NCBI RefSeq assembly: GCF_007096885.1
Contig: NZ_VJNO01000007.1
Location: 62,001 to 126,000 of the forward strand
DNA from: Streptomyces sp. 130
GTDB taxonomy: Bacteria > Actinomycetota > Actinomycetes > Streptomycetales > Streptomycetaceae
Direction: 5' to 3'
Length of the DNA stretch: 64,000 bases
Shown one piece after another: positions 25,227 through 34,140 of the stretch (position 1 is the first letter of the stretch; the number at the start of each line of letters is the position of its first letter). The position numbers were made by a program, and so were the translations under genes. The notes beneath the pieces were generated by a model. That model saw only the letters and a list, made by a program, of their open reading frames with translations. It searched no databases and was not told the DNA's origin.

Positions 25227-25268
25227 CCGCCGGGCGTCCTTCCCGTGGGGGGGGGGGACGCCCGGCGG
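25227..25268. repeat. Perfect 13-bp inverted repeat with an 11-G run
   Basis: CCGCCGGGCGTCC (25227-25239) and its exact complement (25256-25268) enclose a 16-base loop dominated by Gs; the G run covers 25247-25257. It lies in the spacer between the divergent regulator (start 25056) and PP2C-like gene (start 25323). Confidence 0.85.
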
Positions 25269-25322
25269 ACCCATTTTCCGGATGCCCGTTTTCGTGCGGC
25301 CCCCGCGGTCGACAATAAGGAC

Positions 25323-26843
25323 ATGAGTCAGCAGGGGGAGAGGCCCGCGGCCCGCGAGGACGACTGGTGGCGCAGGCTGTACGACGATTCCGCCCCGGAC
25401 GCCGGGGCGGCCCAGGCCGCCGACAGCCTCGACGACCGCTTCGATTCCGCGTCCGGCACGGTGGCGACCGGGAAGGACGCCGCGAACGGCACGCCGTTGG
25501 AGATACCCGAGCCCCGGGAGGAGCCGCAGCCGGCCGGGCCGGACGCCGTCGCCCGCCGGCCCGGAGAGAAGCGGCCGGACCCGGGCGCCCGCGCGCCGTC
25601 GGCCGTGCGGGCACCGGCCCGCGCCCCCTGGGAGCCGCTGACCGGCCCCGCGCTGCCCCGCACGTTTCCCGGGCCGGCCCCCGAGCCCCCGCCGCCGGAC
25701 CCCGGACCCGAGCCGCCCGCCGTGGCGGACCCGCGCCTTCCGGGCGGGCGCGCCGAGCCCCCGCTGCCCGGCCGGCCCGTCGCCGAGCGGGCCGCGGCGG
25801 ACGGACCGGCCGCCGAGGAGGCGCCGGCGGAGCCCGCCGAGGGGCCCCGGCCCCTGGTCGCCCATGTCGGGGCCCGGCCGCCCACCTACGACGCCGAGCC
25901 CACCGCGCTGCCCGCGACCGACCCGTACGAGCTGGACCGCGTCGTCCCGGACACGGTGCTGGACGGCGCCACATACGGGACGTACACGCTGCGTGCGGCG
26001 TCCGTACGCGGCGACTCGGCCCGGTTCCGTGGCGAACCGCGCCGGGACGCGCTGCTGACGGCGCGTTTCGGGAGCGGGGAGAACGCGCTGGTGCTGGTGG
26101 CCGTCGCGGGCGCCTCCCGGGGCGCGCAGGGGGCGCACACCGCGGCGGCGGACGCCTGCCACTGGATCGGCGAGGCGGTCGGGCGCAGCCACTCCCGGCT
26201 CTCCGACGACATAAGGGCGGGCCGCCGCGCCGACCTGAAGTCCGGGCTCCACCGGCTCACCGACCGCGCCTTCGGCAAGCTGCGCGCCCGCGCCGCCGAA
26301 CTGGGCGTCGAGCCGGCCGCGTACTCCGCGAGCCTGCGCTGCCTGCTGCTGCCCGCCGACCCCGGATGCCGCACCCGGGTCTTCTTCGGCATCGGCGCCG
26401 GGGGCCTCTTCCGACTCCGGGACGGCAGCTGGCACGACCTGGAACCGGCTCTGCCGCCGCCCGCCGCGCTGAGCGGCGAGCCGGTGGTCGGATTCGGCTC
26501 GTCCGTGCCGCAGAGCCCGCCCGAGAGCGGCCCGGACGGCGACCGGCTGACCATGGACCTGGGCATCGCCACCGGTCCCGCCCCATTTGTCGAGGACCCG
26601 CTCCCGCCTCCTGCCGAACCGTTCCGCTTCCGCGCTTCCGTCGCCCGGCCGGGGGACACCCTGCTGCTGTGCGGGGCGGGCCTCGCCGACCCGCTGCGCG
26701 GCGAACCGGAGCTGGCCGCCGAGCTCGCCACGCGCTGGTCGCCCGTGGCGGCACCGGGTCTCGGGGCGTTCCTCGCGGACACCCAGGTCCGGGTGAAGGG
26801 GTACGCGGACGACCGGACGGCGGTCGGCGTCTGGGAGGCGTAA
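25323..26843 (+). CDS. PP2C-domain protein, probably catalytically degenerate
   Basis: 506 residues. The first ~190 form an acidic start (DDWWRRLYDDSAPD) and a long Pro/Ala-rich linker; the rest is a PPM-type phosphatase fold (TLRAASVRGDSARFRGEPRRDALL; ending DDRTAVGVWE). In active PP2C enzymes the beta-strand after this reads VxDGxGG; here it is VAVAGASRG, so a metal-ligand Asp is missing. No membrane segment. It may bind rather than dephosphorylate a partner. Followed by poxB 114 bases downstream, same strand. Confidence 0.8.
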   Translation: MSQQGERPAAREDDWWRRLYDDSAPDAGAAQAADSLDDRFDSASGTVATGKDAANGTPLEIPEPREEPQPAGPDAVARRPGEKRPDPGARAPSAVRAPARAPWEPLTGPALPRTFPGPAPEPPPPDPGPEPPAVADPRLPGGRAEPPLPGRPVAERAAADGPAAEEAPAEPAEGPRPLVAHVGARPPTYDAEPTALPATDPYELDRVVPDTVLDGATYGTYTLRAASVRGDSARFRGEPRRDALLTARFGSGENALVLVAVAGASRGAQGAHTAAADACHWIGEAVGRSHSRLSDDIRAGRRADLKSGLHRLTDRAFGKLRARAAELGVEPAAYSASLRCLLLPADPGCRTRVFFGIGAGGLFRLRDGSWHDLEPALPPPAALSGEPVVGFGSSVPQSPPESGPDGDRLTMDLGIATGPAPFVEDPLPPPAEPFRFRASVARPGDTLLLCGAGLADPLRGEPELAAELATRWSPVAAPGLGAFLADTQVRVKGYADDRTAVGVWEA

Positions 26844-26957
26844 CGGCGCACACCATGGGTTGATGGATTCCGGATACCCGTCCGGGCCGGGGTTTGGCGC
26901 CCCGAGTCCCGGACAGCCGGACGTGCACGGAGCACAGGCAGAGGGAGTGCGTCACCC

Positions 26958-28700
26958 ATGGCCAAGCAGAACGTGTCGGAGCAGTTCGTCGACATCCTCG
27001 CCCGGGCGGGCGTCAAGCGCCTCTACGGGGTCGTCGGGGACAGCCTCAACCCGGTGGTCGACGCCGTCCGGCGGCACCCGGACATCGACTGGATCCAGGT
27101 CAGGCACGAGGAGACGGCGGCGTTCGCGGCCGGCGCGGAGGCGCAGATCACCGGGGACCTGGCGGCCTGCGCCGGGTCGTGCGGGCCCGGCAACCTGCAC
27201 CTCATCAACGGCCTGTACGACGCCCACCGCTCCATGGCCCCCGTGCTCGCACTGGCCTCGCACATCCCGTCGAGCGAGATCGGGCTCAACTACTTCCAGG
27301 CGACCCACCCCGAGCTGCTCTTCCAGGAGTGCAGCCACTACAACGAGATGATCTCCAACCCGCAGCAGATGCCCCGGCTGCTCCAGACCGCCATCCAGCA
27401 CGCGGTCGGCCAGGGCGGCGTCAGCGTCGTGACCATGCCGGGCGACGTGGCCGGGCAGCCCGCCCCGGAGCGGTCCGCCGAGCACGCCCTGGTCACCTCG
27501 CGCCCCACCGTGCGGCCGGGTGACGGCGAGATCGAGAAGCTGTGCCGGATGGTGGACGAGGCCAAGCGGGTGACGCTGTTCTGCGGCAGCGGCACGGCGG
27601 GCGCGCACGCCGAGGTCATGGAGTTCGCCGAACGGATCAAGTCCCCGGTCGGGCACGCCCTGCGCGGCAAGGAGTGGATCCAGTACGACAATCCGTACGA
27701 CGTCGGCATGAGCGGGTTGCTCGGCTACGGCGCCGCCTACGAGGCCACCCACGAGTGCGACCTGCTGATCCTGCTCGGCACCGACTTCCCGTACAACGCC
27801 TTCCTGCCCGACGACGTGAAGATCGTGCAGGTCGATGTGCGGCCGGAACACCTCGGCCGGCGCACCAAGCTGGACCTGGCCGTCTGGGGCGACGTCCGTG
27901 AGACGCTGCGTTGCCTCACGCCCCGGGTGAAGGTGAAGAACGACCGCAAGTTCCTCGACCGGATGCTGAAGAAGCACGCCGACGCCCTGGAGGGCGTGGT
28001 CAAGGCCTACACCCGCAAGGTCGAGAAGCACGTCCCGATCCATCCCGAGTACGTGGCCTCGGTGCTGGACGAACTGGCCGACGACGACGCGGTGTTCACC
28101 GTCGACACCGGCATGTGCAACGTCTGGGCGGCCCGCTATCTGACGCCCAACGGCAAGCGGCGGGTCATCGGTTCGTTCAGCCACGGCTCGATGGCCAACG
28201 CGCTGCCGCAGGCCATCGGGGCCCAGTTCACCGACCGTGGCCGGCAGGTGGTCTCGATGTCGGGCGACGGCGGATTCACCATGCTCATGGGCGACTTCCT
28301 GACCCTCGTCCAGTACAACCTGCCGGTCAAGGTGGTCCTGTTCAACAACTCCTCGCTGGGCATGGTGGAGTTGGAGATGCTGGTCGGCGGCCTGCCCTCG
28401 TTCGGGACGACCAACAAGAACCCGGACTTCGCCGCCGTGGCGCGCGCGGCGGGGGCGTACGGCGTCCGCGTCGAGAAGCCCAAGGAGCTGCACAGCGCGC
28501 TCAAGGACGCCTTCAAGCACAAGGGCCCGGCGCTGGTCGATGTCGTCACCGACCCCAACGCGCTCTCCATCCCGCCGAAGATCAGCGCGGACATGGTGAC
28601 CGGCTTCGCCCTGTCGGCCAGCAAGATCGTCCTCGACGGCGGGGTGGGCCGGATGCTCCAGATGGCCCGCTCCAACCTCCGCAACGTGCCCCGCCCCTGA
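26958..28700 (+). CDS. poxB: Pyruvate dehydrogenase (quinone) / pyruvate oxidase
   Basis: A 580-residue ThDP- and FAD-dependent enzyme that oxidises pyruvate to acetate and CO2 and passes electrons to membrane quinone. N-terminal ThDP-binding domain with the catalytic Glu in RHEETAAFAAGAEA, central FAD domain (LLGTDFPYNAF), and the C-terminal ThDP motif GDGGFTMLMGDFLT to NN. Length fits PoxB. AGGGAG lies ahead of the ATG. Convergent with tetR, 2 bases apart. Acetohydroxyacid synthase is the nearest alternative, but the GPGNLHLINGLYDAHRS loop fits PoxB. Confidence 0.93.
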   Translation: MAKQNVSEQFVDILARAGVKRLYGVVGDSLNPVVDAVRRHPDIDWIQVRHEETAAFAAGAEAQITGDLAACAGSCGPGNLHLINGLYDAHRSMAPVLALASHIPSSEIGLNYFQATHPELLFQECSHYNEMISNPQQMPRLLQTAIQHAVGQGGVSVVTMPGDVAGQPAPERSAEHALVTSRPTVRPGDGEIEKLCRMVDEAKRVTLFCGSGTAGAHAEVMEFAERIKSPVGHALRGKEWIQYDNPYDVGMSGLLGYGAAYEATHECDLLILLGTDFPYNAFLPDDVKIVQVDVRPEHLGRRTKLDLAVWGDVRETLRCLTPRVKVKNDRKFLDRMLKKHADALEGVVKAYTRKVEKHVPIHPEYVASVLDELADDDAVFTVDTGMCNVWAARYLTPNGKRRVIGSFSHGSMANALPQAIGAQFTDRGRQVVSMSGDGGFTMLMGDFLTLVQYNLPVKVVLFNNSSLGMVELEMLVGGLPSFGTTNKNPDFAAVARAAGAYGVRVEKPKELHSALKDAFKHKGPALVDVVTDPNALSIPPKISADMVTGFALSASKIVLDGGVGRMLQMARSNLRNVPRP

Positions 28701-28702
28701 AT

Positions 28703-29293
28703 TCACGGGCTGACGGAGCGCCAGATGTGAGCCGGGACCGTGCGGACGGCCTCCTCGATGTCGATGTCGCCCACCGCGAGCCAGCGCCGCGCGATGCCCG
28801 TCACCGGTCCCAGGATCAGTGATTCCAGGACCGGCAGCGGCAGTGCGGCCAGCTCGCCCGACTCGCGGTGGGCGTGGAGCCAGGCGGCGAGCGGGGCGAT
28901 CCGGGCCTCCTGGGCGCCCCGGAGCCGCCGCGCGTCGGTGATGGCCTCGCGGTCGGCGGTGGCCGAGTGCATCAGCCGGGCCGCGTCCGGATGTTCCTGG
29001 ACGAAGCGGAGGTAGGTCTCCGTCAGCGCGCGCACCCCGCCGCGCGCGTCCGTGACGTCTTCGAGCGCCCCGGCCACCTCGTCGAGGAGGCGGCCCAGCC
29101 AGGTCTGCGCGAGGGTGAGGACCACCCCCTGAAGGCTGCCGAAGTGGTGGTAGACGCTGCCGGCGCTCACACCGCTGGCCGAGGTGATGGCACTCAGCGT
29201 GAGACCCGCCTCGCCCTCGGCCGCGTACAGCTTCAGGGCGGTGTCGAGCACCTGGGCGGCCGTGGCCTCCCCGCGCCGCTGCTTTCGACTCAT
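28703..29293 (-). CDS. TetR-family transcriptional regulator
   Basis: 196 residues. N-terminal HTH at about 30-60 (ITSASGVSAGSVYHHFGSLQGVV) and a helical C-terminal domain (TetR_C type). Its upstream region carries three TTCCGGAA palindromes, the likely autoregulatory operators. Convergent with poxB and divergent from the Ser/Thr kinase, so it may also affect the kinase gene. Ligand unknown. Confidence 0.87.
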   Translation of the reverse strand: MSRKQRRGEATAAQVLDTALKLYAAEGEAGLTLSAITSASGVSAGSVYHHFGSLQGVVLTLAQTWLGRLLDEVAGALEDVTDARGGVRALTETYLRFVQEHPDAARLMHSATADREAITDARRLRGAQEARIAPLAAWLHAHRESGELAALPLPVLESLILGPVTGIARRWLAVGDIDIEEAVRTVPAHIWRSVSP

Positions 29294-29307
29294 CGCGCCG
29301 CCCCCGC

Positions 29308-29379
29308 TTCCGGAATCCCTGGCTCCTCATGGTGGTGCCGGGAACAGCGTAGAAGAAGGTTCCGGAATTGTTTCCGGAA
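29308..29379. promoter_or_regulatory. Three TTCCGGAA palindromes upstream of tetR
   Basis: TTCCGGAA occurs at 29308-29315, 29360-29367 and 29372-29379. The last two are 12 bases apart, about one helical turn, between the tetR start (29293) and the kinase start (29513). The third is followed by GATGTTCC, a partial further copy. Confidence 0.6.
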
Positions 29380-29512
29380 GATGTTCCAATTGGCGCCCGC
29401 TTTGCTTCACACTGAACGTTCGTCGCGCCAAGTCGCCGACGTACGTGGGGATTTCGGAAGACGGAGGCGGTCTTGGAGGCCGCTGTCCGGGACATACGGG
29501 GAGCGCTCGGAC

Positions 29513-31384
29513 ATGACCGGCGTGAACAACGACGACCGCGCGGACAACGAGGACTACCTCGACGGAGGCATCAAGCCGCTGACACCGACGGACCCGGTGC
29601 GCGTCGGGCCCTACCTGCTGCTCGGCCGGCTCGGCGCCGGCGGCATGGGCCGGGTCTACCTCGCCCGCTCCGACGGCGGCCGGACGGTCGCGGTGAAGGT
29701 GGTGCACGCCGAGCACGTCGCGGACCCGCAGTTCCGGGCCCGCTTCCGGCGCGAGGTCGAGGCGGCACGGCGCGTCGGAGAGCGCTGGACCGCGCCCGTC
29801 CTGGACGCGGCCCCGGACGCCGAATACCCCTGGGTCGCCACCGGTTACGTCCCCGGGCTCTCCCTGGAACAGGTGGTGCGGGGCCACGGCGCCCTGCCCG
29901 CCGCCTCGGTGCGGGCCCTCGCCACGGGGCTGCTGCACGCGCTGAAGGACATCCACGCGGCGGGCATCGTCCACCGCGACCTCAAGCCGTCCAACGTGAT
30001 GCTCACGATGGAGGGGCCCAAGGTCATCGACTTCGGGATCGCCCGCGCCGTCGGGACCACCGTCGAGTCCCTGCTCACCAGCACCGGGATGATGATCGGC
30101 TCGCCCGGCTTCATGGCCCCGGAGCAGGTCCGGGGCGAGAGCGCGGTGCCGAAGAGCGACGTCTTCACCCTCGGCTGCGTCCTGACGTACGCGGCGACCG
30201 GGACGCTCCCCTTCGGGCACGGGGCGAGCAACCAGCACGCGATCATGTACCGGATCGCCGAGGCCGAGCCCGAGCTCAAGCGCGTCCGGGACGCGGATCT
30301 CAAGGCGCTGATCGCGCGGCTCCTGGTCAAGCCGATCGAGGACCGGCCCTCCGTGGACGAGCTGCTGGCCGAGCCCGGGCGCGAGGCCGGCCCGGTCGCC
30401 GCCTCCTGGCTGCCCGCCGCCGTCGTGAGCCATCTGGCCCGCCAGTCCGCGCAGTTGCTCGACGCGGAGGCGGAGCCGCTGCGGCAGGAGGGCGACCGGG
30501 CCACGGTGGACCTCCGGGCGGCGCCCGAGGCGGCGGAGGCGGGCCAGGAGACGGACGAGAAGGAGAAGCCGAAGCGCCGCCGCCCCTGGCTGGTCACCGT
30601 ACCGCTGGTGGTCGTCCTCGGCGGCGGGGGCGGCACGCTGGTCATGCTCCAGCCGTTCAGCCACGACGGCGACGCGCGCGCGGCGCCCCCGGCCGCCACC
30701 TCGACGGGCCCGGCCGCCGCACCGGAGCCCTCGGCGGGGGGCAGCGCGTCCCCGGCCGGCAGCAAGAGCCCGAAGGCGTCGCCCAGCAAGTCGCCCGGCA
30801 AGAACGAGAAGACGGCGGACGCCGGCGAGGACGGCGAGGACGGCAAGGACGGGGAGCCCGGCAAGGACGGCCGGGACGGCGGGGACACGGGCGGCGGTGG
30901 CTCGTCCGCCACGGGGGGCGGCTCGTCCTCCACCGGTGGCGGCTCCTCCACCACGACCAGCGGCGGCGGTTCGGGCGGCAGCGGATCGGGCGGCTCCACG
31001 AGCACGTCCGGCGGCGGGGGCTCCACCAGCACGACGGGCGGCTCCAGCGGCGGCTCGGACAGCGGCAGCACGGTCCCGTCCGGGTTCGTGGGTACCTGGA
31101 AGCTCGCGGAGTCGGTGAACTTCGGTCAGCCCGAGACGGTCAGCATCTCCCGGGCGGGCGTCGTGCGCATGTCCGACGTTCCGTATCTGCCGTGCACCTA
31201 CCAGGCCACGGTGACGTCCAAGGCGAACGGCGGCAGCCGCATCAACGTCAGTGCCGCCAAACCGGTCGGCGAACGGGACTTCCGGTGCTTCGCGACGCTG
31301 GAGGCGTCGTTCTTCACCGTCGACGCCACCGGAATCCAGTACCACGCGGGTGCGGGCGACGGCTACTCCTACAAGCGGGCCTGA
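29513..31384 (+). CDS. Membrane Ser/Thr protein kinase with collagen-like stalk
   Basis: 623 residues. Hanks-type kinase at about 27-285 (Gly loop GRLGAGGMGRV, Lys in VAVKVV, HRDLKPSNVM, DFGIAR). A membrane segment follows basic RRRP at about 358-378. Outside the membrane: a Lys/Ser/Pro-rich part, seven Gly-x-y triplets of collagen type (about 438-458; GEDGEDGKDGEPGKDGRD), a Gly/Ser/Thr stalk, then a compact domain from about 523 (GFVGTWKLAES) with two Cys (LPCTYQ, FRCFA). No PASTA repeats. Likely senses an extracellular signal. ATG at 29513 with GGGGAG. Confidence 0.9.
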   Translation: MTGVNNDDRADNEDYLDGGIKPLTPTDPVRVGPYLLLGRLGAGGMGRVYLARSDGGRTVAVKVVHAEHVADPQFRARFRREVEAARRVGERWTAPVLDAAPDAEYPWVATGYVPGLSLEQVVRGHGALPAASVRALATGLLHALKDIHAAGIVHRDLKPSNVMLTMEGPKVIDFGIARAVGTTVESLLTSTGMMIGSPGFMAPEQVRGESAVPKSDVFTLGCVLTYAATGTLPFGHGASNQHAIMYRIAEAEPELKRVRDADLKALIARLLVKPIEDRPSVDELLAEPGREAGPVAASWLPAAVVSHLARQSAQLLDAEAEPLRQEGDRATVDLRAAPEAAEAGQETDEKEKPKRRRPWLVTVPLVVVLGGGGGTLVMLQPFSHDGDARAAPPAATSTGPAAAPEPSAGGSASPAGSKSPKASPSKSPGKNEKTADAGEDGEDGKDGEPGKDGRDGGDTGGGGSSATGGGSSSTGGGSSTTTSGGGSGGSGSGGSTSTSGGGGSTSTTGGSSGGSDSGSTVPSGFVGTWKLAESVNFGQPETVSISRAGVVRMSDVPYLPCTYQATVTSKANGGSRINVSAAKPVGERDFRCFATLEASFFTVDATGIQYHAGAGDGYSYKRA

Positions 31385-31480
31385 GCCCCGCACGATTCCC
31401 CCCGGTCCGTGGGACTCCGCAAGCGTGACAGCCGGTAGGCGGGGCATGCATTGCGTGAGCACCTTCGAGACAGGGGGCGA

Positions 31481-31906
31481 ATGACCGTGTGGGCGGGGGA
31501 AACGATGGAGCGTCAAGAAGAGGCCCGGATGCATCGCAGGGTGGACCGGGCCGACCTGGCCGCCGTGGGAGAAGTGCGGGGCGCGGTAAGGGAGTTACTG
31601 CGCTACCGGTGGAAGGAGGAGCCGGCGCGCGTCGCCGAGCTGCTGCTCAGCGAGCTGGTGACCAACGCCCTGGTGCACACGGACGAGGGCGCGGTCGTCG
31701 CCGTGAGCGTAGCGCCCCGCCGCCTGCGCGTGGAGGTGCGGGACTTCGTCCCCGGAATGGACCCCGAGCCGCACGTACCGTCCGCCGACGACGGTACGCA
31801 CGGCCGGGGCCTCGTCCTGGTGGAGAGCCTCGCCGACTCCTGGGGGATCAGCCCCCGCGCGCTGGGCAAGGTGGTGTGGTTCGAGCTGGACGGCGAACGG
31901 CCCTGA
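31481..31906 (+). CDS. Anti-sigma-type ATP-binding protein (HATPase_c_2)
   Basis: A 141-residue GHKL ATPase fold resembling RsbW/SpoIIAB-type regulators. N-box LLLSELVTNALVHT, G1-like VEVRDFVPGMDP and G2 GTHGRGLVLVESLADSWG are visible. Proteins like this bind sigma factors or anti-anti-sigma partners. ATG at 31481 follows GGGGGCGA; two in-frame Mets later are alternatives. It is 96 bases downstream of the kinase, and may be in the same signalling pathway. Its stop lies within a terminator arm. Confidence 0.85.
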   Translation: MTVWAGETMERQEEARMHRRVDRADLAAVGEVRGAVRELLRYRWKEEPARVAELLLSELVTNALVHTDEGAVVAVSVAPRRLRVEVRDFVPGMDPEPHVPSADDGTHGRGLVLVESLADSWGISPRALGKVVWFELDGERP

Positions 31907-31957
31907 CGGTCCTCGCGGACCACCAGGGCCGTTCGGGCGGACCACCAGGGCCGTTCG
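31894..31957 (+). terminator. Terminator with two alternative downstream arms
   Basis: CGAACGGCCCTG (31894-31905), containing the gene's stop codon, can pair perfectly with CAGGGCCGTTCG at 31924-31935 or at 31946-31957. The second arm arises from a 20-base direct repeat (31916-31935 and 31938-31957, 22-base period). Confidence 0.7.
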
Positions 31958-31976
31958 CGTGCGTCCGCCTCCCGTG

Positions 31977-33056
31977 TCAGCCGAACTGCTGCTCCAGGTC
32001 CTTGAGTTTCTGCTCCAGCGAATCGAGCCGGGGCAGGGCCTGGGTGTCGTCCTCGGCGGTCAGATCGACCGCGGCCGATTCGCTCGCGCCCAGTTCAGTG
32101 ACGCTCGCCGAGTTCGAGTGGTTCACGGCTTGCAGGGATGGCCGGGGTCGCAGGGGCAGCTGACCCGGCTCGGATATGGCGGGCTCCGCGACGGACTGCG
32201 CGGAGCCCGTCGCCGGGGCCAGTGCGGCCACCTCGACCGGGGGGCCACCCCGCCCGAGCCGGCCCCAGGCCCGGTTCTGCCGGTTCAGGGCCTTGATGTG
32301 CGCCCGGTCCAGCTTCTCCTGGTCCCTTCTGCGGAGACGGTTCTGCTCCTTTTCCCTGCGGTCCTCGCGTACCTCGTCCACCGCCTCGTCCAGCGTGCGT
32401 ACGCCTTCGAGGAGCATCAGCGACCAGGCGCCGAAGGTCTCCCGGGGCGCGCGCAGCCAGCGCACGATCCGGATCTGCGGCAGCGGGCGGGGCACGAGGC
32501 CCTGCTCGCGCAGCGCGGCCCGGCGGGTCTGCTTCAGCGCGCGGTCGAACAGCACGGCGGCCGAGAGCGACATGCCCGCGAAGAAGTGCGGGGCACCCGC
32601 GTGGTCGACGCCGCGCGGCGCGTGCACCCAGTTGAACCAGGCGGCGGCGCCGGCGAAGGTCCACACCAGGAGGCGCGAGCCGAGCGCCGCGTCCCCGTGG
32701 CTGGCCTCCCGCACGGCCAGGACCGAGCAGAACATCGCCGCCCCGTCCAGGCCGAAGGGCACCAGGTACTCCCAGCCGTCGGAAAGGCCGAGGTTCTGCT
32801 CGCCGAAGCCGACGAGCCCGTGGAAGGAGAGTGCGGCGGCGACCGCCGCACAGCAGAACAGCAGCACGTACGAGGCGGTGGCGTACAGCGCTTCCTTGCG
32901 TCTGCGCCGCTCCTCGCTGCGTTCCCAGCTGTCGTCGGCCGAGGCCGTGTCAGAGGCGCGCCTTCCGCGCGCGACCACCGCCACCGCCGCCATGACCCCC
33001 ACGAGCAGCACGGCGCCCGGAAGCAGCCAGTCAAGCGATATGTCGGTCAGTCTCAT
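31977..33056 (-). CDS. DUF2637 membrane protein (SpdB-like)
   Basis: 359 residues. One N-terminal membrane segment, then a four-segment region of DUF2637 type (SYVLLFCCAAVAAALSFHGL; PFGLDGAAMFCSVLAV; WTFAGAAAWFNWVHA; HFFAGMSLSAAVLF), a basic cytoplasmic tail with coiled-coil tendency (KEQNRLRRRDQEKLDRA) and an acidic C-terminal coil (RLDSLEQKLKDLEQQF). Related proteins occur in plasmid-transfer loci (Spd), but also widely in chromosomes; no other transfer gene is nearby. Function unknown. Confidence 0.8.
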   Translation of the reverse strand: MRLTDISLDWLLPGAVLLVGVMAAVAVVARGRRASDTASADDSWERSEERRRRKEALYATASYVLLFCCAAVAAALSFHGLVGFGEQNLGLSDGWEYLVPFGLDGAAMFCSVLAVREASHGDAALGSRLLVWTFAGAAAWFNWVHAPRGVDHAGAPHFFAGMSLSAAVLFDRALKQTRRAALREQGLVPRPLPQIRIVRWLRAPRETFGAWSLMLLEGVRTLDEAVDEVREDRREKEQNRLRRRDQEKLDRAHIKALNRQNRAWGRLGRGGPPVEVAALAPATGSAQSVAEPAISEPGQLPLRPRPSLQAVNHSNSASVTELGASESAAVDLTAEDDTQALPRLDSLEQKLKDLEQQFG

Positions 33057-33262
33057 GCGCGGTCCCTTGCGTCACGTAGGGCGTTTCGGGCGCCATCGTG
33101 GCGGAAATCCTCCCCCGCCCAGGCGGTTTCGGGGCAAGAGAACGCCAATGGGGTGCAGGAGACCTTCGATATGGACGTTCTGGTCGAACGCCCTTCAGTG
33201 CCGTGCGCATGGTGTTCGAATAGGTGCCACCCGTCCGGGCGGTGTGGAACCGACGGAGTGGA

Positions 33263-34111
33263 TCAGGGCGCGGGCGTCAGCTTGCGGACGCGCTCCTCGT
33301 CGCACGTACGCGGGCACGTGACGCAGGTGTCCTCGGGGCGCAGCGTGTAGAAGAGGCAGCAGCTCGCCCGGTCCCGGGTCGGCAGCGACTCCCCGTTCGG
33401 CCCGGTCAGTTCGCGGAAGCCCGCGGTGCCGACGTACGGCGCGGTGGCGCCCGGCAGCAGCGCCTCCAGCTCCGTCATGGCCCGCCGCTCCTCGCCCAGC
33501 AGATGGGCGACGTACCAGAGGCCCTCGACGATCTCGTCGGTCGCCATCCCCCACAGCGCCCGCTTCCCCCGCCGCATCCGGGGCCGGAAGCCGTCGAGGA
33601 CCGGGCCCAGGTGTTCGGCCACCGCGGCCAGCACCTCGGACCGCAGCGCCGCCTCGTCGGCCACCACCCGGGCCCCCGGCAGGCCGGCCGCCGGGTCGTC
33701 GGGCAGGCAGGCGAACTCCCGCACCCGCAGCGTCAGATGGCCCAGCGCCCGCTGGAACGAGACGTCCTCCACCGGGACCCGGGGCACCCGGCGGTGCAGG
33801 AACCACGGCACCGTCACCAGCAGGCAGGCCGGCCAGGCGTACCGGTGCAGCCCGAAGCTGGCGATGACGTCGGGCCGGCCCTCCTGGCCGTAGTCCCGCC
33901 GCACCTGTTCGGCGTCGAAGGCGAGAAACGTGTCCAGGGCCTCGCCGCCGGCCGCCAGCTCGTGCGCACCCACCCAGCCGGGGCCGCCGGGGGCGCGCTC
34001 GCCGTCGGCCAGGATCTCGGCGCGCAGCCCGGGGAAGACCTCGGTCAGGCGCGCGTACGCGTCGGCCACGGGTGAGGCCGTCACCGCGGGGAGCAGGGCG
34101 GGCAGGGTCAT
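33263..34111 (-). CDS. FhuF-like siderophore-iron reductase (2Fe-2S)
   Basis: 282 residues. The C-terminal CC-x10-C-x2-C pattern (SCCLFYTLRPEDTCVTCPRTC) is the FhuF-type [2Fe-2S] binding site; FhuF proteins reduce ferric siderophores in the cytoplasm to release iron. The rest is an IucA/FhuF-like fold with LHRYAWPACLLVTVPWFLHR. No membrane segment or signal. A 15-base palindrome typical of DmdR/IdeR boxes lies 30 bases before the ATG, so it should be induced by iron shortage. No siderophore genes are next to it. Confidence 0.9.
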   Translation of the reverse strand: MTLPALLPAVTASPVADAYARLTEVFPGLRAEILADGERAPGGPGWVGAHELAAGGEALDTFLAFDAEQVRRDYGQEGRPDVIASFGLHRYAWPACLLVTVPWFLHRRVPRVPVEDVSFQRALGHLTLRVREFACLPDDPAAGLPGARVVADEAALRSEVLAAVAEHLGPVLDGFRPRMRRGKRALWGMATDEIVEGLWYVAHLLGEERRAMTELEALLPGATAPYVGTAGFRELTGPNGESLPTRDRASCCLFYTLRPEDTCVTCPRTCDEERVRKLTPAP

Positions 34112-34140
34112 GCGGGGACCACCGATTCACGATCGTCAGC

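Noticed and set aside
26952..29495. An 847-codon frame antisense to poxB
   Set aside because: poxB is complete and conserved; the antisense frame has no domain.
31977..33056. Evidence of an integrated conjugative element from the SpdB-like protein
   Set aside because: No integrase, att repeats, Tra or Rep genes are nearby; DUF2637 proteins occur widely in chromosomes.
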